Part shown: in pieces, positions 23,550-37,329 of the stretch
How the letters are laid out: each line of letters opens with the position of its first letter
How positions within the stretch are numbered: position 1 is the first letter of the stretch
Assembly: GCA_963573385.1 (NCBI GenBank)
Contig: CAUYLG010071305.1
Coordinates: 1 to 64,000 of the forward strand
DNA: 64,000 nt
Source: Cacajao melanocephalus
Lineage: Eukaryota > Chordata > Mammalia > Primates > Pitheciidae
Direction of reading: 5' to 3'
Notes under the pieces: generated by a model
Databases searched by the model: none
Told to the model about the DNA's origin: nothing
What the model saw: only the letters and a program-made list of their open reading frames with translations
Program-made: the position numbers and the translations under genes

Positions 23550-25949
23550 ACTTAATTGGTCTGAAGTACATTGCTGACACTCACCAAGAGGCTCTTGATG
23601 TATGTCACAGTGCCTCCCAAACCCAGGCAAAAGGCTTTCTACCCAAAAGCTACAAATCTATGATTCTCCAAGGACAGGACAGATTTTGTATGTCTTGTTC
23701 TCCGACAATGTGTTTCTCATTCAGCCAATTTTGACTCTGACTGGGAAACTGGCCACCAACTCTCTTAACAACCACATAAGGGACTTTCTTGTTGTTGTTC
23801 ATTTGTCTATTTCCAATTCGTAGAACATTAAGGGCCTGGAAAATAGGTCTTCCATACCTATTTCTTAAATGAATTAGTGCTTAGTTGGCAGTCTCACTAA
23901 CAGCACGCAAAAGGAGAAAATGAATAAGGCTTGACTGTGAAACAAGTATTAGAGCAAGAAAAGAAAGTAACTCCTTAAAATTAGAGAAAATGTTACATTC
24001 ATATATGAGTTTATGAAAGATTTCTGTACTAATCCTGAAAAATCCAACACTGTTCTGTAATCTTTCCAGTTCAATCAAGAAATCATACAGAATCAAAAGG
24101 AACATCCTGAACTGGCACCCAAGATGGGGGAGGCTTGGTACTTTTCTTCATGAAAAGGAACTACTTCTGGCCCAGGCAGTTGAAGATGGCTAGAAAACTA
24201 GATTTCATGACACAAGAAGCAAGATAGCCCTAGAGATCACTGATGTTTTCAGAAATGCTCTGCAAGTCAGATAAAGGCTAATTGAGAAGACGACTCCATT
24301 GATAGGTGTGGTTTAGCCATGACAAACACAGAAAACAAGTCAGTCAGAAGACAGTGATTAAAGAACACTTCAGTTTGTAGTTACACTGAAGAAACTAAAT
24401 ATAAAAGATGAAATAACAAGTATAAAAACCACAAGTTCCATATACTATGAGTTGTATTCAAAGTCCAAGTTAATAATCACAATTTTTTTAAAGTACGTAA
24501 TTACAGATCCATCTCAGCTCCTGGGTTGAACTGCCTTTAAATACTTCATTCTTCAAATGATTGTGTTATACATGATAAAGAAAGTAGTATTATATGTAGA
24601 AATATAAGATATATTGTTACAAAAATTTGGGCAGATAATTAAATTTATGTCTATATAAGGTAACAATTTAAAATTATTAATCTAAGCTTATAATGATGAC
24701 TATAATTTAAATCAGAAAAAGTATGAACATTGATTTCCTTATTTATCAATATAAAGAATGGCATTACCACCAAAGAATCATGAAAAACACATTCAGAAGT
24801 ACATTTTGGCCTAATTCAAATAAAACATTGAGTTCTGGAATGGTGTTGAGTAAGATACTAATGAGCTTATATGAGGGTAAATAAAGGTGATTCAACTGAA
24901 GATGTTATGTGCTGCTATTATTAACACTACCTTTCCTGGCTTCAATCCTGCAGTCTCCTTGAATTCTTTCTATTTCCTGTGTCTGTGACATCTCCACTGA
25001 AGTAACCTCCCTGGGTTTTACATTTGCTCCTTTTTATTGCCTCTCCCATGCACCTAGCCCACATTTTTAGGACACTCAAGGGTCTCACAGCTGCCAGCAG
25101 CACCCCTCTAAGAGGGCATGGTTATCCCTGGGAGCCCGCTCCACTAAGAGAAAAAGGTTATCCCTGGGAACCCAGTATACTGTGACACTCTCTCTGTCCT
25201 GTCATTAGCAAGCTTTACCATTTACTTAGGAACAAAAAAATTAGCCTCCTGGTTCTTTGCTATCGCAGCTTGTTATTTTTATACATTGAACTTAGCAACA
25301 ACTCCTTTGATAGTCACTACATTAAAGTTGTGGTGTTTGTATTTTTTCAGTTTGAAGAGACCTTCAGTGTTTCTTTGGCTGAACCCTAACCCAAAATGCA
25401 ATCAACTGGGGCTAGGGCCACAGCTTGAAGGGCAGAGATTGCATCTTTCACACATGGAGGACATATGCCCAGCTGAATCACTACCATCTATAAATGTTCC
25501 TTTCATATTTCTTTGAAAATTTTGGTTTCACTGAGCATATATACCCCTTTCGTTTTCAAAACTGAAGGCTGCAGATTTTTCTACAAAATCTTTAGAGGGA
25601 AACATCCCCACTGGCTCTTCCTCATGACAAACCTAAGACAGGGCCAGTGTCGGGTTTACACCAGTCCCCACATTGGCAAGCATTAGAGTCTCATGCTCAA
25701 AATAAGAGTGACTGTGCATTTTTGTAATCTTCTGAAGCTGCATATATATTGATTACTTTTAAAAAGAAAACTCAAAAAGCTGTGAAATGAGATTTGTATA
25801 CAAGGAGACAAAGAGTTGACTATTTATGTTTCTCAAATTCATCAAACTTTTCAGATCAACTTTTTCTTTTGAATGTTGGTCTTAGGGTCCTTAGTAGGCA
25901 ATGGTTACTTTAGATAAAATATCTCATTTCTAGAATGAAAGAAAAATGA
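23550..25949. other. Anonymous intergenic sequence
   Basis: No gene or named repeat supported. There is a short direct repeat of 'ggttatccctggga' at 25119 and 25157. Frames such as 23881-24105 (minus) and 25286-25516 (plus) show no family resemblance. Confidence 0.5.
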
Positions 25950-26104
25950 CTGTGCAAATATATAAACACCCACTAAAATAACTATTGGATATTAGGCTTA
26001 GTACCTGGCTGACAAAATAATCTGTAAAACAAACCCCCATGACACGTGTTTACCTGTATAACAAACCTACACACGTACCCCTAAAACTAAAATAAAAGAT
26101 TTTA
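25950..26104 (+). mobile_element. L1 3' end fragment (L1P/L1PB-like)
   Basis: Matches the L1 3' UTR end: 'attaggcttagtacctggct', 'acaaacccccatgacacgtg', 'cctaaaactaaaataaaag'. It is strongly 5'-truncated. Confidence 0.85.
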
Positions 26105-26722
26105 AACATCCCCTAAAGCATGACTTTGGCTCAAAGAAGATGCGGTCTAATGAAGATTTTGCTAGAAAAAGCCACCTCTAAAGAGATAGCAGATAAACCA
26201 CCTGAGGCAGTGAGGAAATTAGTGCTCCTCTTTCTTGGATAGGTATTGGTTTCTACTTGATGTACACATTCAGTACGGTTTCAGAAAACATGCCTTGGTA
26301 TACTTAATTTGTGTCTTATTTGCCTTCTGAACTAAAGCTATGGGTTGGAGATAAGCCAATTTCAACAGTAGAAAACAGGTTATTTGTTCCTCTCCTATAC
26401 GTTACTCAACTGTATTAATTGAAATAACTGCAATCATTACACCCAGACTCTTGGAATGAACATTTATATGACAAGTGAGGGGGGACTATAAAAATGAGTG
26501 ATAATCTCCCTCTTTCCCCAACAGCCGGCTGCCAGGGTAGGTCATAGTCGTGCCAGTCTTTCTCCATTTTGCGTGGGGCTGGCACTGCATGTGGCAGTGC
26601 ATGTGTTGGGCATGGCTCTTAGATCCTGGCTTGGTGTTACTAAATTCCTGCAAAGGCCTTGTTAGGGAGAAATTGGAGGTGCAGAGCTTGCTCCCATTTG
26701 CCATTCAAATATGCAGATTACT
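26105..26722. other. Anonymous intergenic sequence
   Basis: No gene or named repeat seen. The overlapping frames at 26486-26750 lie partly in the following Alu. Confidence 0.45.
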
Positions 26723-28804
<2,082 letters not shown>

Positions 28805-29232
28805 TTAAGCTATGAAACTATATTTTTCCTACTATGACTTTAGTTTTTAATTAGATTTTCTGTCAACATTGTATGTATCATTTATCCATTCCAGTTTATA
28901 ATCTATCTTGCTTTCTAAAGAATCACATACCTTTTTCTCCAAAAGTTGAAATTACCTATTGTTTGCATATAAAATTAAATAATTTAGATTTTTTAAAATA
29001 ATATTTGAGACTAAAATATCACTTGCCAATCCACCAAACAAAAATGATTACTTCTGAGATGGTATCGACTGGCAATGTGTGAATTGTCATCAAAAGCAGC
29101 CTTGTAGGGAAAAATTCCAGTTATGTCCCAAAATACTTAGAGAAACCCAGTGGGAAAATAGAAAACAGTGGAAGTGATCCCCAAATCGTCCTGATTGAGT
29201 TATTCTCTTAGAAAAGCTTCCAGAAAGTCTGT

Positions 29233-30177
29233 CTATAAAGGTGAAGGGTTTGGTCCTTTTGTATGGCTTCTAAGATGCCAGAGTAGCCTCACAGCTGTCT
29301 GTCGCAGCTTGCTGTTTCCCAGAATGAGAATAAATGAGTGACAAGAGGGAAAGACATTTAAAGGTAACATTACGAACTTTAAGTATCTGCTGTTCCATGA
29401 TGCAAAAACTATCCAGCTTGCCATTTGTAAGGAAAAAAAATGAAATATGAAGAGGAAAAGGAAAGACATCACCATTTTCATGGCCCTCCTGTGGGCCTCT
29501 GTGCTGGAGTCTCTAGAACCCAAGGAACTGAGCTTCAAATTTCTAGTGTGTCTCACCAAGGACAGAAATAAGAAAAGCAATGAGGTCAGGCACAGACAAA
29601 AGGGGACCAAATTGGTCAAGCTAAGAAGAGTGTTTATCATAGAGAGTTTGTCATAGAGAGTTTTATTTTCATCTAAATAAAAAGTCAGATTACTTTTACC
29701 TGTTATATTCAGTGTGATATCAGTAGACATATATACTAAGAAACAGTCAAAAATCAGTAAGAACAAAGACAGTGTAAGAAGCATAACAATCACTCTGTTC
29801 ATTCTCCACCTCAGCCAGAGGAAAAGGGAGTGGGGGAAGTGAGCTATCTTAAAGAAATAGAAAACGCTTAGGCAGGTAGCGAGCCAGGTTGTCAAGTGAT
29901 TAAATATGTACAAAAGCATACCAGCAGGTTTTCCTACTCTATATGTGATATATAAATATGGATCGAGTCCAATTAGACATGAATTAAACAGCATCACCAA
30001 CAGTTGAACAATTGTGGAGCTAGCCAAGCAGGTGAGGATGAAGTCAGCTGAGAAGACCTTTAGATTCTTGACCCCATCAGAGCAGTTTACCAGTCCAATG
30101 AACACGTTCCCCAGCATGCCGATGATGAATTCCACTATTGTCACAATCAGAAAGATGTTATCCAATTCGGTGGCCAT
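29233..30177 (-). CDS. TAS2R42: Bitter taste receptor TAS2R42 (intact)
   Basis: A single-exon 314-residue G-protein-coupled receptor of the TAS2R family, which acts in the plasma membrane of type II taste cells through gustducin/PLCB2/TRPM5. TM1 is about residues 8-31 with the 'MLGNVFIGLVNC' motif. TM2 includes 'ILTCLA' (47-52). Before and in TM3 is 'NHLTTWLATCLSVFYFFKIA' (93-112), and the second inner loop has 'LWLRWRM'. The second outer loop has N-glycosylation sites N157, N163 and N171; the one in 'NLT' is the site conserved across TAS2Rs. TM5 and the third inner loop have 'SLVRHTRNLKLSSLGSRDSS' (206-225), and TM7 has 'HSFILILGNSKLRQ' (280-293). The start ATG is at 30175-30177 and the length equals the family norm. 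I name it TAS2R42 from the N-terminus MATELD and the C-terminal half, which match my memory of the human protein; other parts differ at many sites. Human TAS2R42 is considered an orphan receptor. Confidence 0.88.
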   Translation of the reverse strand: MATELDNIFLIVTIVEFIIGMLGNVFIGLVNCSDGVKNLKVFSADFILTCLASSTIVQLLVMLFNSCLIGLDPYLYITYRVGKPAGMLLYIFNHLTTWLATCLSVFYFFKIAHFPHSLFLWLRWRMNRVIVMLLTLSLFLLIFDCFLVYMSTDITLNITGKSNLTFYLDENKTLYDKLSMINTLLSLTNLVPFCLCLTSLLFLFLSLVRHTRNLKLSSLGSRDSSTEAHRRAMKMVMSFLFLFIFHFFSLQMASWIVFASWNSRYLKFVMLPLNVFPSCHSFILILGNSKLRQTAVRLLWHLRSHTKGPNPSPL

Positions 30178-30539
30178 TTCCAGAGAAAAAAAATCCCAAG
30201 TTTCTAATACTTTGCATCATTAATAAATCTACAATCAAGTCATTGCAGAATAGCATTCATTTCTGATACTTATCTTCATTGCTTTAATTTCACTTCCAGT
30301 CTTAATCAAAACCTTCTGCTGTTGGATACAGTCTCATTTGCTTCAGTAAGTCTTTGCCTGTTTTTACTGTAATTCTGATCTTAATCCCAAAAGATCTATT
30401 AAGGAATGCAGTCTACATACCTTCACGGAAGTGTTTTCATTTCTTTGAAAGAGCTACCGAATTCTAAACCAAACAGTTTCTGTGTCCATTTATCATTGGC
30501 ATGGGCTGAAACTTTCCACTTGTGGTAATGATGAAAAGG

Positions 30540-30660
30540 TTAAAGTCAAGTATGTTAACATGCAAATATAGGCCAGATTCCCCACTATCTCTGATTGGAC
30601 ATTTCTGCTCACCTGAAATACTACACCACTTGGATCCAAATATCTTTATTGTTTTTCATA
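30540..30660 (-). promoter_or_regulatory. Upstream block of TAS2R42: octamer plus CCAAT box
   Basis: On the gene strand the block carries CCAATCAG (30591-30598) followed 23 bp later by the perfect octamer ATTTGCAT (30560-30567), 383 bp upstream of the ATG. The same block, in the same order, precedes pseudogenes P1 and P2. It is therefore older than the duplications and is a good candidate promoter or 5' leader. Octamers bind POU factors; POU2F3 (Skn-1a) is required for type II taste cells. Binding here is inferred only. Confidence 0.6.
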
Positions 30661-30689
30661 GGAAGCTCTAGAAATAATTTACATATTTT

Positions 30690-30960
30690 TGTTATTATTC
30701 AATGAATATATTTTATAAGTGCCTTCTATGTGTCTGACCTTAGGCAAATGCAATATATTTACCACAAAAAAAAGCATTAACAAGTTTATAAAACACTGAA
30801 AACAAAAAAAAAGCAATGAGACAGAATCAAAAATAAAATGCACTATCAAAGCAGAATGGGAAACTACAAACACTACTGTGGGGGTGCAAAAGGAGGTGAC
30901 ATTTGCCTTGGATCTGGAAAATATTTAATATTTCATGAGGAAACTCAAGTCATATTTTGA
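30690..30960 (-). mobile_element. L2 3' end, antisense
   Basis: Reads 'attcaatgaatatattttat', 'gtgccttctatgtgtctgac', then 'ggaggtgacatttgccttgg', the reverse of the L2 3' end. It starts about 30 bp beyond the TAS2R upstream block. Confidence 0.65.
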
Positions 30961-31569
30961 ACTGATTGAATAACATCCAAAAGACAAGGAAACTCAAACT
31001 ACTTTTCTGAAATTAAAGTCCTACTAATATTTCAATCTAAATGTTCCTCAGGTATCTTACAGTAACTCATTCAAAATTAAACACAGTTTTGCCCTTTACC
31101 TTGGTTTTATATATGTTCTATTTGTTTTTTGTTTTTGTTTTCTCTTTGCCCAGAGATATAATGCTACAATTTAGCCTTAATAGACAGATAGAAAATTGTT
31201 TTAGATGAAATAAGGAAGCAGTAAACAAAAGTATTTGTTCTACATTCTACGAACATTTATTTTGACGAAAACGCCTAATGCATCATAATTGAACTCCGAT
31301 TATGCGTCTTGGTTTATGGTCAGCAAACAGATATTCTATTACTAGAAATTAGTGTTCAAGTGTTGCCAGACAAAAATAAACATGAAATATGAATGAAATC
31401 ATTTTTAAAACACGGACCTTTTTAACGTTGCTGTGATACTCCTCAATTACACTCTATTATGTATGTTTAAAAGTGTATATTTTAAGAATTATGTTGTATA
31501 AAGGACTACTGGAAAGTCATTTCCTGTAAGAAATATATTTTCATTTAGGACAAATATTTACAATTATAG

Positions 31570-31690
31570 TAAGACAGGAGGAGAAAAAGAGTAAGCAGGA
31601 AAGGAAGGAAAGAAAGAAGAGAGGGAGAAAAGAGAGAATGAGAAAGGGAAAAGAAAGAGAAAGAGAAAGGAGTGAGTTTAAGAGACAGGG
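31570..31690 (+). repeat. Purine-rich (GAAA/GAGA)n tract
   Basis: Almost pure purine on the plus strand with GGAAGGAAAGAAAGAAGAGAGG-type wording. The 84-codon minus frame here is a low-complexity Ser/Leu/Phe translation. Confidence 0.85.
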
Positions 31691-31739
31691 AAAGGCTGAA
31701 TGAAATGAAGAACTGTAGCAATATTATAGGAAGGAGAAT

Positions 31740-32290
31740 TATGGCTTTGGCCAAATTAGTGTCTAGAGATGGAAAGAAATGTATGGCTATGGGAAACATT
31801 TAAGAGAAAGAATCAGTAGTCTCTGAGATGTATTTAGAGGCTAGAAAAAGAAGGAGGACTCTGCACTGACAGTTAGGCTCTCCTTTCACTCCCGGATGCA
31901 TGTGGTACGGTGACCTGAGGGAGTCACTGGGGGAAGAATAGGTTTAGAAGCCAAAAAGTAGGAGAAAGGAGAAAAGTTGGGAGATGAGTTCTGTTTTGAA
32001 CATTTTGGAGGATCTGTAAAGTCATCCAAGTGTATAGCTGACGTAGGCATTTTCATATTTGTGACTGCAGCTCAGAACAAAATATTTGGCCATATGGAGA
32101 GGTTTGGAGAACATCAACACATATTTGATTCTATAAGACGTGAGGTGCTCCAAGGGCCCTGAGGAACACCAGAGGATAAAGAAACCAAAGAAAAACTGAG
32201 AAGCCATCAGAAGGAAGAGGAAAACCAAGAGACTAGGATTTCAAAGCAACTGAGAGCAAGAAGTGTTACCATGACAGTAATCAGTACTTC
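31740..32290 (-). mobile_element. L2 internal fragment, antisense (probable)
   Basis: Phrases such as 'gggagatgagttctgttttg', 'catccaagtgtatagctgac', 'ctccaagggccctgaggaac' and 'accaagagactaggatttca' follow the order of antisense L2. It is diverged and edges are uncertain. Confidence 0.5.
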
Positions 32291-32399
32291 ATGATATTCA
32301 TGAAAACTCACTTACTAACTGGATTGAGGAACAAGGAACTGCTTAGTTAACTTTGCAAGAGAAGTTCAACTGAAGACAAAGCAAACTATCCCGGATTAA

Positions 32400-32735
32400 A
32401 GAGTCAATGAGATCCCAATAACGAAGCATTAGAAAACCAACTAATGTAATTCAATACATTAACAGATTAAAGGAGACACATCCGGAAAAAATTTTGATAC
32501 AATTCTGCATCTGTTTACAAATATTCTTAGCAAACTGGGAATCAAATGAAATACTCTTACTTCTTGACAAAAAGTAATAAAAAAAAAAACTTAGAGCAAA
32601 TATTATAGCTATCAATGATACATTGAAAACTTTCTCCCTGAGTTTAGGACCAAGTTAGTGGTAACCATCTTACTAAGTATATTTTTTAAAGATTTCTACT
32701 AATCAACGTAAGGCAAGAAAAATACATTTGAAGAA
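32400..32735 (+). mobile_element. L1 ORF2 fragment
   Basis: L1 ORF2 wording: 'caatacattaacagattaaa', 'cttagcaaactgggaatcaa', 'ttctccctgagtttaggac'. It has frameshifts and is bounded by an Alu fragment. Confidence 0.75.
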
Positions 32736-32742
32736 ATTATAG

Positions 32743-32850
32743 GCTGGATATGGTGGCTCACCACTGTAATCCCAGCACACTGGGAGGCTGGGGCAGGTAG
32801 ATCACTTGAGCCCAGGGGTTCAAGACTAGACTGGGCTACATAGTTTAAAA
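32743..32850 (+). mobile_element. Alu left-arm fragment
   Basis: Only the first part of an Alu is present ('ggctggatatggtggctcac' to 'actagactgggctacatag'). Confidence 0.8.
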
Positions 32851-33914
32851 TTAACTGAGATAATTTTTAATCTTCAAAAATCTGCAAAGATCTTTTGCAT
32901 TTCTTCATACCATCAACAGTTTCAGTCTGAAAAGACCTTCACTGTTTTGCCCACACAATACATATTGAATATAATCAAACATTCCACAGTTTTTAAAAAT
33001 TTAAACCATGATCACACTCTTTTTCTCATTTTAGGTATGTTATATGAGAACATTAAGTTCTCTGACTGCTTTTTTAGATATACCCAGTTTTCCTGCTCGG
33101 TATCTTAATTATACACTGTCGTCCAGTCTAAAGCAACTACCTCTAATATCGTATCAGCCATCCCTCTCTCCATGAAGACCAGCCCTGCTCCTTTTCCCTA
33201 ATCTGGTCACTCAGTATTTTTTCTTTTACAAAAGCTATGGGCTGTACTTTTCCATGTGGGGTGATAGGTAACAAGATAGTTTCTCCTTCACTATTATGCA
33301 AACACAGACCCATATTGTTACTCTTTTTGCATTTTCCTTGCCTAATGAATTTCCATCTGTATCTTTAGCTGTGGAAGATCTAGACAAAGAATTTACAGAT
33401 TTTAAATATTAAAATTCAAACTAAAACTCTCTTCATCCAATTATGTGAGAAATATATTGGTCAGAATCTGATTCAGAATAGGATGAAGAGGATCTGTGGC
33501 ATGACTTATAGTCTTTCAATGGGCAGACTAGTAGTTTGACCACTTAGGCATTGCACCATACTGTAGCCCTTATTCTCTGTTTTGTCCACAGGTACCAGGG
33601 GAATCTATACCTAAAGGATTACTGGAGTCAAGATACAAAACATCTATGTTCTTTTGTCTAATAAGTCTAAGAACTGAACTGCAAAGAAAATGTAGTTTGC
33701 CAGAACTTGCCCTTCATATGTTATTGCAAAGGATGTTGGTCCTGATTAGACTGGTTCTTGTCAATGTGAGAGTAGTAACTGATAGGCTTTTTAGTTCCAC
33801 GTGCTCAACTATATCTCTTCTGAAATACCTGAAAGATCTTAGAAATGAACCAAGAAATTAGTTGAGAAGAAACCAAATAATATCTAAGAGGGAAATCATA
33901 AACAACTTTAGGGA
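32851..33914. other. Anonymous intergenic sequence
   Basis: No gene or named repeat supported. A 71-codon plus frame at 33646-33861 has no recognisable features. Confidence 0.45.
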
Positions 33915-35922
33915 TTATCTTAGTCTATTTGTGCTGCTATAACAGAATACCACAAAATGGGTAATTCAGAAAGAAATGAAATTTATTTCTCATCGTTTGG
34001 GATGCTAGGAAGTTCAATATCAAGGTGCTGGCCTCTGACAGAGGCCTTCTTGCTGCATCATCCCATGGCAAAAGGGCAAAAAGAGGGAGACAGAGCCAGA
34101 GAGCAAACTCACCCTTTTAAAAGAAACCCACTCATGTAATAACAGCATGGATCTATCTATGAGGGTTGATGCCCTCATGACCTAACACCTCTTAAAGGTC
34201 CCACCTCCCAATACCTCCACACTGGAAATCAAGTCTCCAACATGTGAACTTCGTGGGACACATTCAAATCATAGCATTTCACACCTAGACCCCAAAATGT
34301 ATGTCCTTCAGACATGCAACGTATGTTTACTCCAATCCAGTAGCCCCCATATTGTAACTCGTTCCAGCACCAACTTAAAAATCCAAAGTCCAGAGTCTCC
34401 TCTAAGTCATATATGGATGAGACTCAAGGCACAATTCATCCTGAGGCAAATTCTCCAGCCATGAGCCTGTGGAATCAAAACAAGTCACCTACTTCTGAAA
34501 TTTAATGGCGGGACAAGCATACGATAGACATTTCCATTCCTAGAAAAAATAGGCAAGAAAAGGGTAATTGGTCTTAAGTAAGTCAAAAACCCAGCAGGGC
34601 AAACCATATTAAATCCTAAGGGTTGAGAATCATCTTTGACTCCATGTCCCACCTTCAATACCCACTGGGTCAAGGATTGGACCCCCAGTTCCCCAGGCAG
34701 CCTCACCTCCACAGCTTTGCTGGGCTCAGCTCACTCCTGAGCAGCTCTCACAGGTTGGAGTTTTGTGCCTGCAGCTCTCCCAGATGGCGTTGTGAGGGAG
34801 CACAGGGCAGTGAATGCTGAGGTCTTTCAGGCACCTCTCTGGAAGCCTTGCCCTTAAGGTCCTAACTTGCCTCAAAGATCTCAAAAATGTCTTTGAGGTC
34901 CTTCCCCCATTGTCTTATGAATAGAACCTGGCTTCTTTCTTGCCAGATTAATCTCTTCAGCAAATGAGCACTTGGTCACACCCTTCTTATTCTCTCCTAA
35001 ACTTGATTTTTTATTCTTTATATGGCCAGGCTAAGAGTTTTCCAAATCATCTCTCCATTATTCTTCACATTTCATTATAAATTCCATCTTTAAATAATTT
35101 ATCTCTCCTCACATTTTGCTATATGTGGTTGAAAGAAGCCATGCAGCACACTGAATGCTTTGCTGCTGAGATGCTTCTTCCATCAGATAGCCTGGTTCAC
35201 CTCTATTAAATTCTGCCTTGCATAAAGTCATAGGGCATGAACAGAATTATGCTAAGGTTTTTCTTTTCTTTTTTTTTTTTTTTTTGCCGTTTCATAGCAA
35301 GAATGGTCTTTACTCCAGTTTCCAATAAGACATTTCTCTTTTTCATCTAAGACCTCATCAGAATGACATTTACTCTCCACATGTCTACCAACATTGTGAT
35401 CAGTACTCCAGAAGTAATCTCTAAGTTTCACACTTTACCTGCAGTTATCCTCTTCTCCTGAGCCCTCACTGGAATCACTCTTAAAGCTCCATTTATGGAA
35501 ACCTAGGCTTTTTCTAGCCTGCTCCTCCCATACCAATTTCCTGTCTTAGCCTGCTTTGTGCTAATCTAACAAAATACCACAAACTGTGTAAATTGTAAAG
35601 AAACAAATTTATTCCCCAATTCTGGAGTCTGGGAAGTCCAATATATGGTGCCAGCCTCTGGTAAGGGACTTCTTACTGTGTCATCGTATGTCAGAAGGGC
35701 AAAAAGAGAGAGAGAAAACAAGAATGGGGCTTAACTTATCCTTTTGTCAGGCATCTGCTGCTATAAAAACAAACCCACTGCTCAGTAATTTTATTAAGCC
35801 ATTTATGAGGGTTGTGCCTTCATGACCTAAACACTTCTTAAAGTTTCAACCTCTAAAAACCTCCATACTGGGGATCAAGCTTCTAACACATGAACTTTGG
35901 GGGACATATTCAAACCATAGCA
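33915..35922 (-). mobile_element. Complete MaLR element (LTR-internal-LTR)
   Basis: A roughly 2-kb antisense MaLR (MST/MLT1 class). The 3' LTR is 33915-34276, the internal region 34277-35541 and the 5' LTR 35542-35922. Both LTRs share their start ('cttagtctatttgtgctgct' versus 'cttagcctgctttgtgctaa'), 'atcaagtctccaacatgtga' versus 'atcaagcttctaacacatga', and the end 'caaa(t/c)catagca'. The internal region has typical non-coding MaLR wording ('ccaaagtccagagtctcctc'). The LTRs differ by many substitutions and an insertion, [14 protein letters not shown] great age. There is no coding potential. Confidence 0.8.
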
Positions 35923-36049
35923 GCCATGTATTTTACTAATTACAAAAAACAGTAGTAACAATAGCAATAATAAAAGGTGTAATTTCTAGAACTCTTACTA
36001 TATGCCTGGCTCTGGGTAAAATGACTGACTTGCATTTGTGCATACATTA

Positions 36050-36850
36050 GCTTAAGAAAATGCATGACCAAAGAGCATATGAAAAAAGCTCAACAGTACT
36101 GATCATTCAAGAAATATTAATCAAAACCGAAATGAAATATCATTGCACACCAATCAGAATGACTATGATTAAAAAGTCAAAAAATAACAAATGCCAGTGA
36201 GGTTGTGGAGGAAAAGAAGTGCTTATACACTGTTGGTGGGAGTGTAAAGTAGTTCAGCCAGTGTGGAATACAGTGTGGCAGTTCCTCAAAGACCTAAAGA
36301 CAGAGCTACCATTCAACTCAGCGATCCCATCACTGGTTATATACCCAGAAGAATATAAATAATTACATTAAAAAGACACATACATGCAATTGTTTATTGT
36401 AGTACTGTTTATAATAGCAAAGACATGGAATCAACCCAAATGCCCATCAGTGATAGTTTGGTAAGGAAAATATGGATCATATACACCATGGAATATTAGC
36501 CATAAAAAAAGAATAAGATCAAGTCCTTTTCAAGGACAAGGATGGAGCTAGAGGCCATTATTCTTAGCAAACTAGCACAAAAACTGAAAACCAAATACTG
36601 CATGTTCTCTCTTATAAGTGGGAGCTAAATTGTGAGAACACATGGATGCATAGAGGGGAACATCATACACTGGGGCCTCTTGGATGGTGGAGGTTGCGAT
36701 GATCAAGAGGTCAGAAAAAATAACTACTAGGTACGAGGATTAACGCCTAGTTAACAATCTGTACAACCAACTCCCACCACACAAGTTTCCCTATAAAACT
36801 AACCTGTGTTTGTAACCCCGAACTTAAAAGAAAAGTTTAAAAGAAAGAAC
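36050..36850 (+). mobile_element. L1 3' end (ORF2 C-terminus and 3' UTR)
   Basis: Contains the ORF2 landmarks 'gaatgactatgattaaaaag', 'tatacactgttggtgggagt', 'gcgatcccatcactggttat' and 'catgttctctcttataagtg', and ends 'aacttaaaagaaaagtttaa'. It is 5'-truncated, with frame breaks. Confidence 0.9.
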
Positions 36851-37329
36851 ATGCATGAGACTATTCAGAGTGGTATTGTTCATACCAGAGAAAAGTTAGT
36901 TTGGTTCCCATGAACAGAAGCAGATAAGAAAGAGCCATGTTCACTAGATATAACATGATTGATGTTAAAACAAATCAGTAGAATGGAACTCTGATATCTA
37001 GCTGTACTATGCTCCCCCAGAGAGGACAAAGATCTGAATCCAAAGCACCCAAGACAAGGTTCTCACGCAACTGTTTAACAATATGTCAGCTTTAAACTAC
37101 ACCTGTCCCAAGAATGGCCCACAGGCCCAGCAGTGGGCCACAGATGAATGGAAGCCCACCTGCCTTGTTGAGGGTGATCGTCTTTTCTCAGTCCACCAAT
37201 TTAAATGCTAATCTTTTTCAGATAGCATCACAGACACACCCAGAAATTATGTTTTACCAGCTATCTGGGCATCCCTTAGCCCAGTCAAGTTTAAGTTTAA
37301 CAAGTTTAAGTTGACAAATAAACTTTCTA
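36851..37329. other. Anonymous intergenic sequence
   Basis: No gene or named repeat recognised. There is a 66-codon plus frame at 37114-37314 without features and a small 'caagtttaagtttaacaagt' direct repeat near 37287. Confidence 0.4.

Noticed and set aside
31545..31799. An 84-codon Leu/Ser/Phe-rich minus frame resembling a membrane protein
   Set aside because: It reflects a GAAA/GAGA purine tract on the opposite strand.
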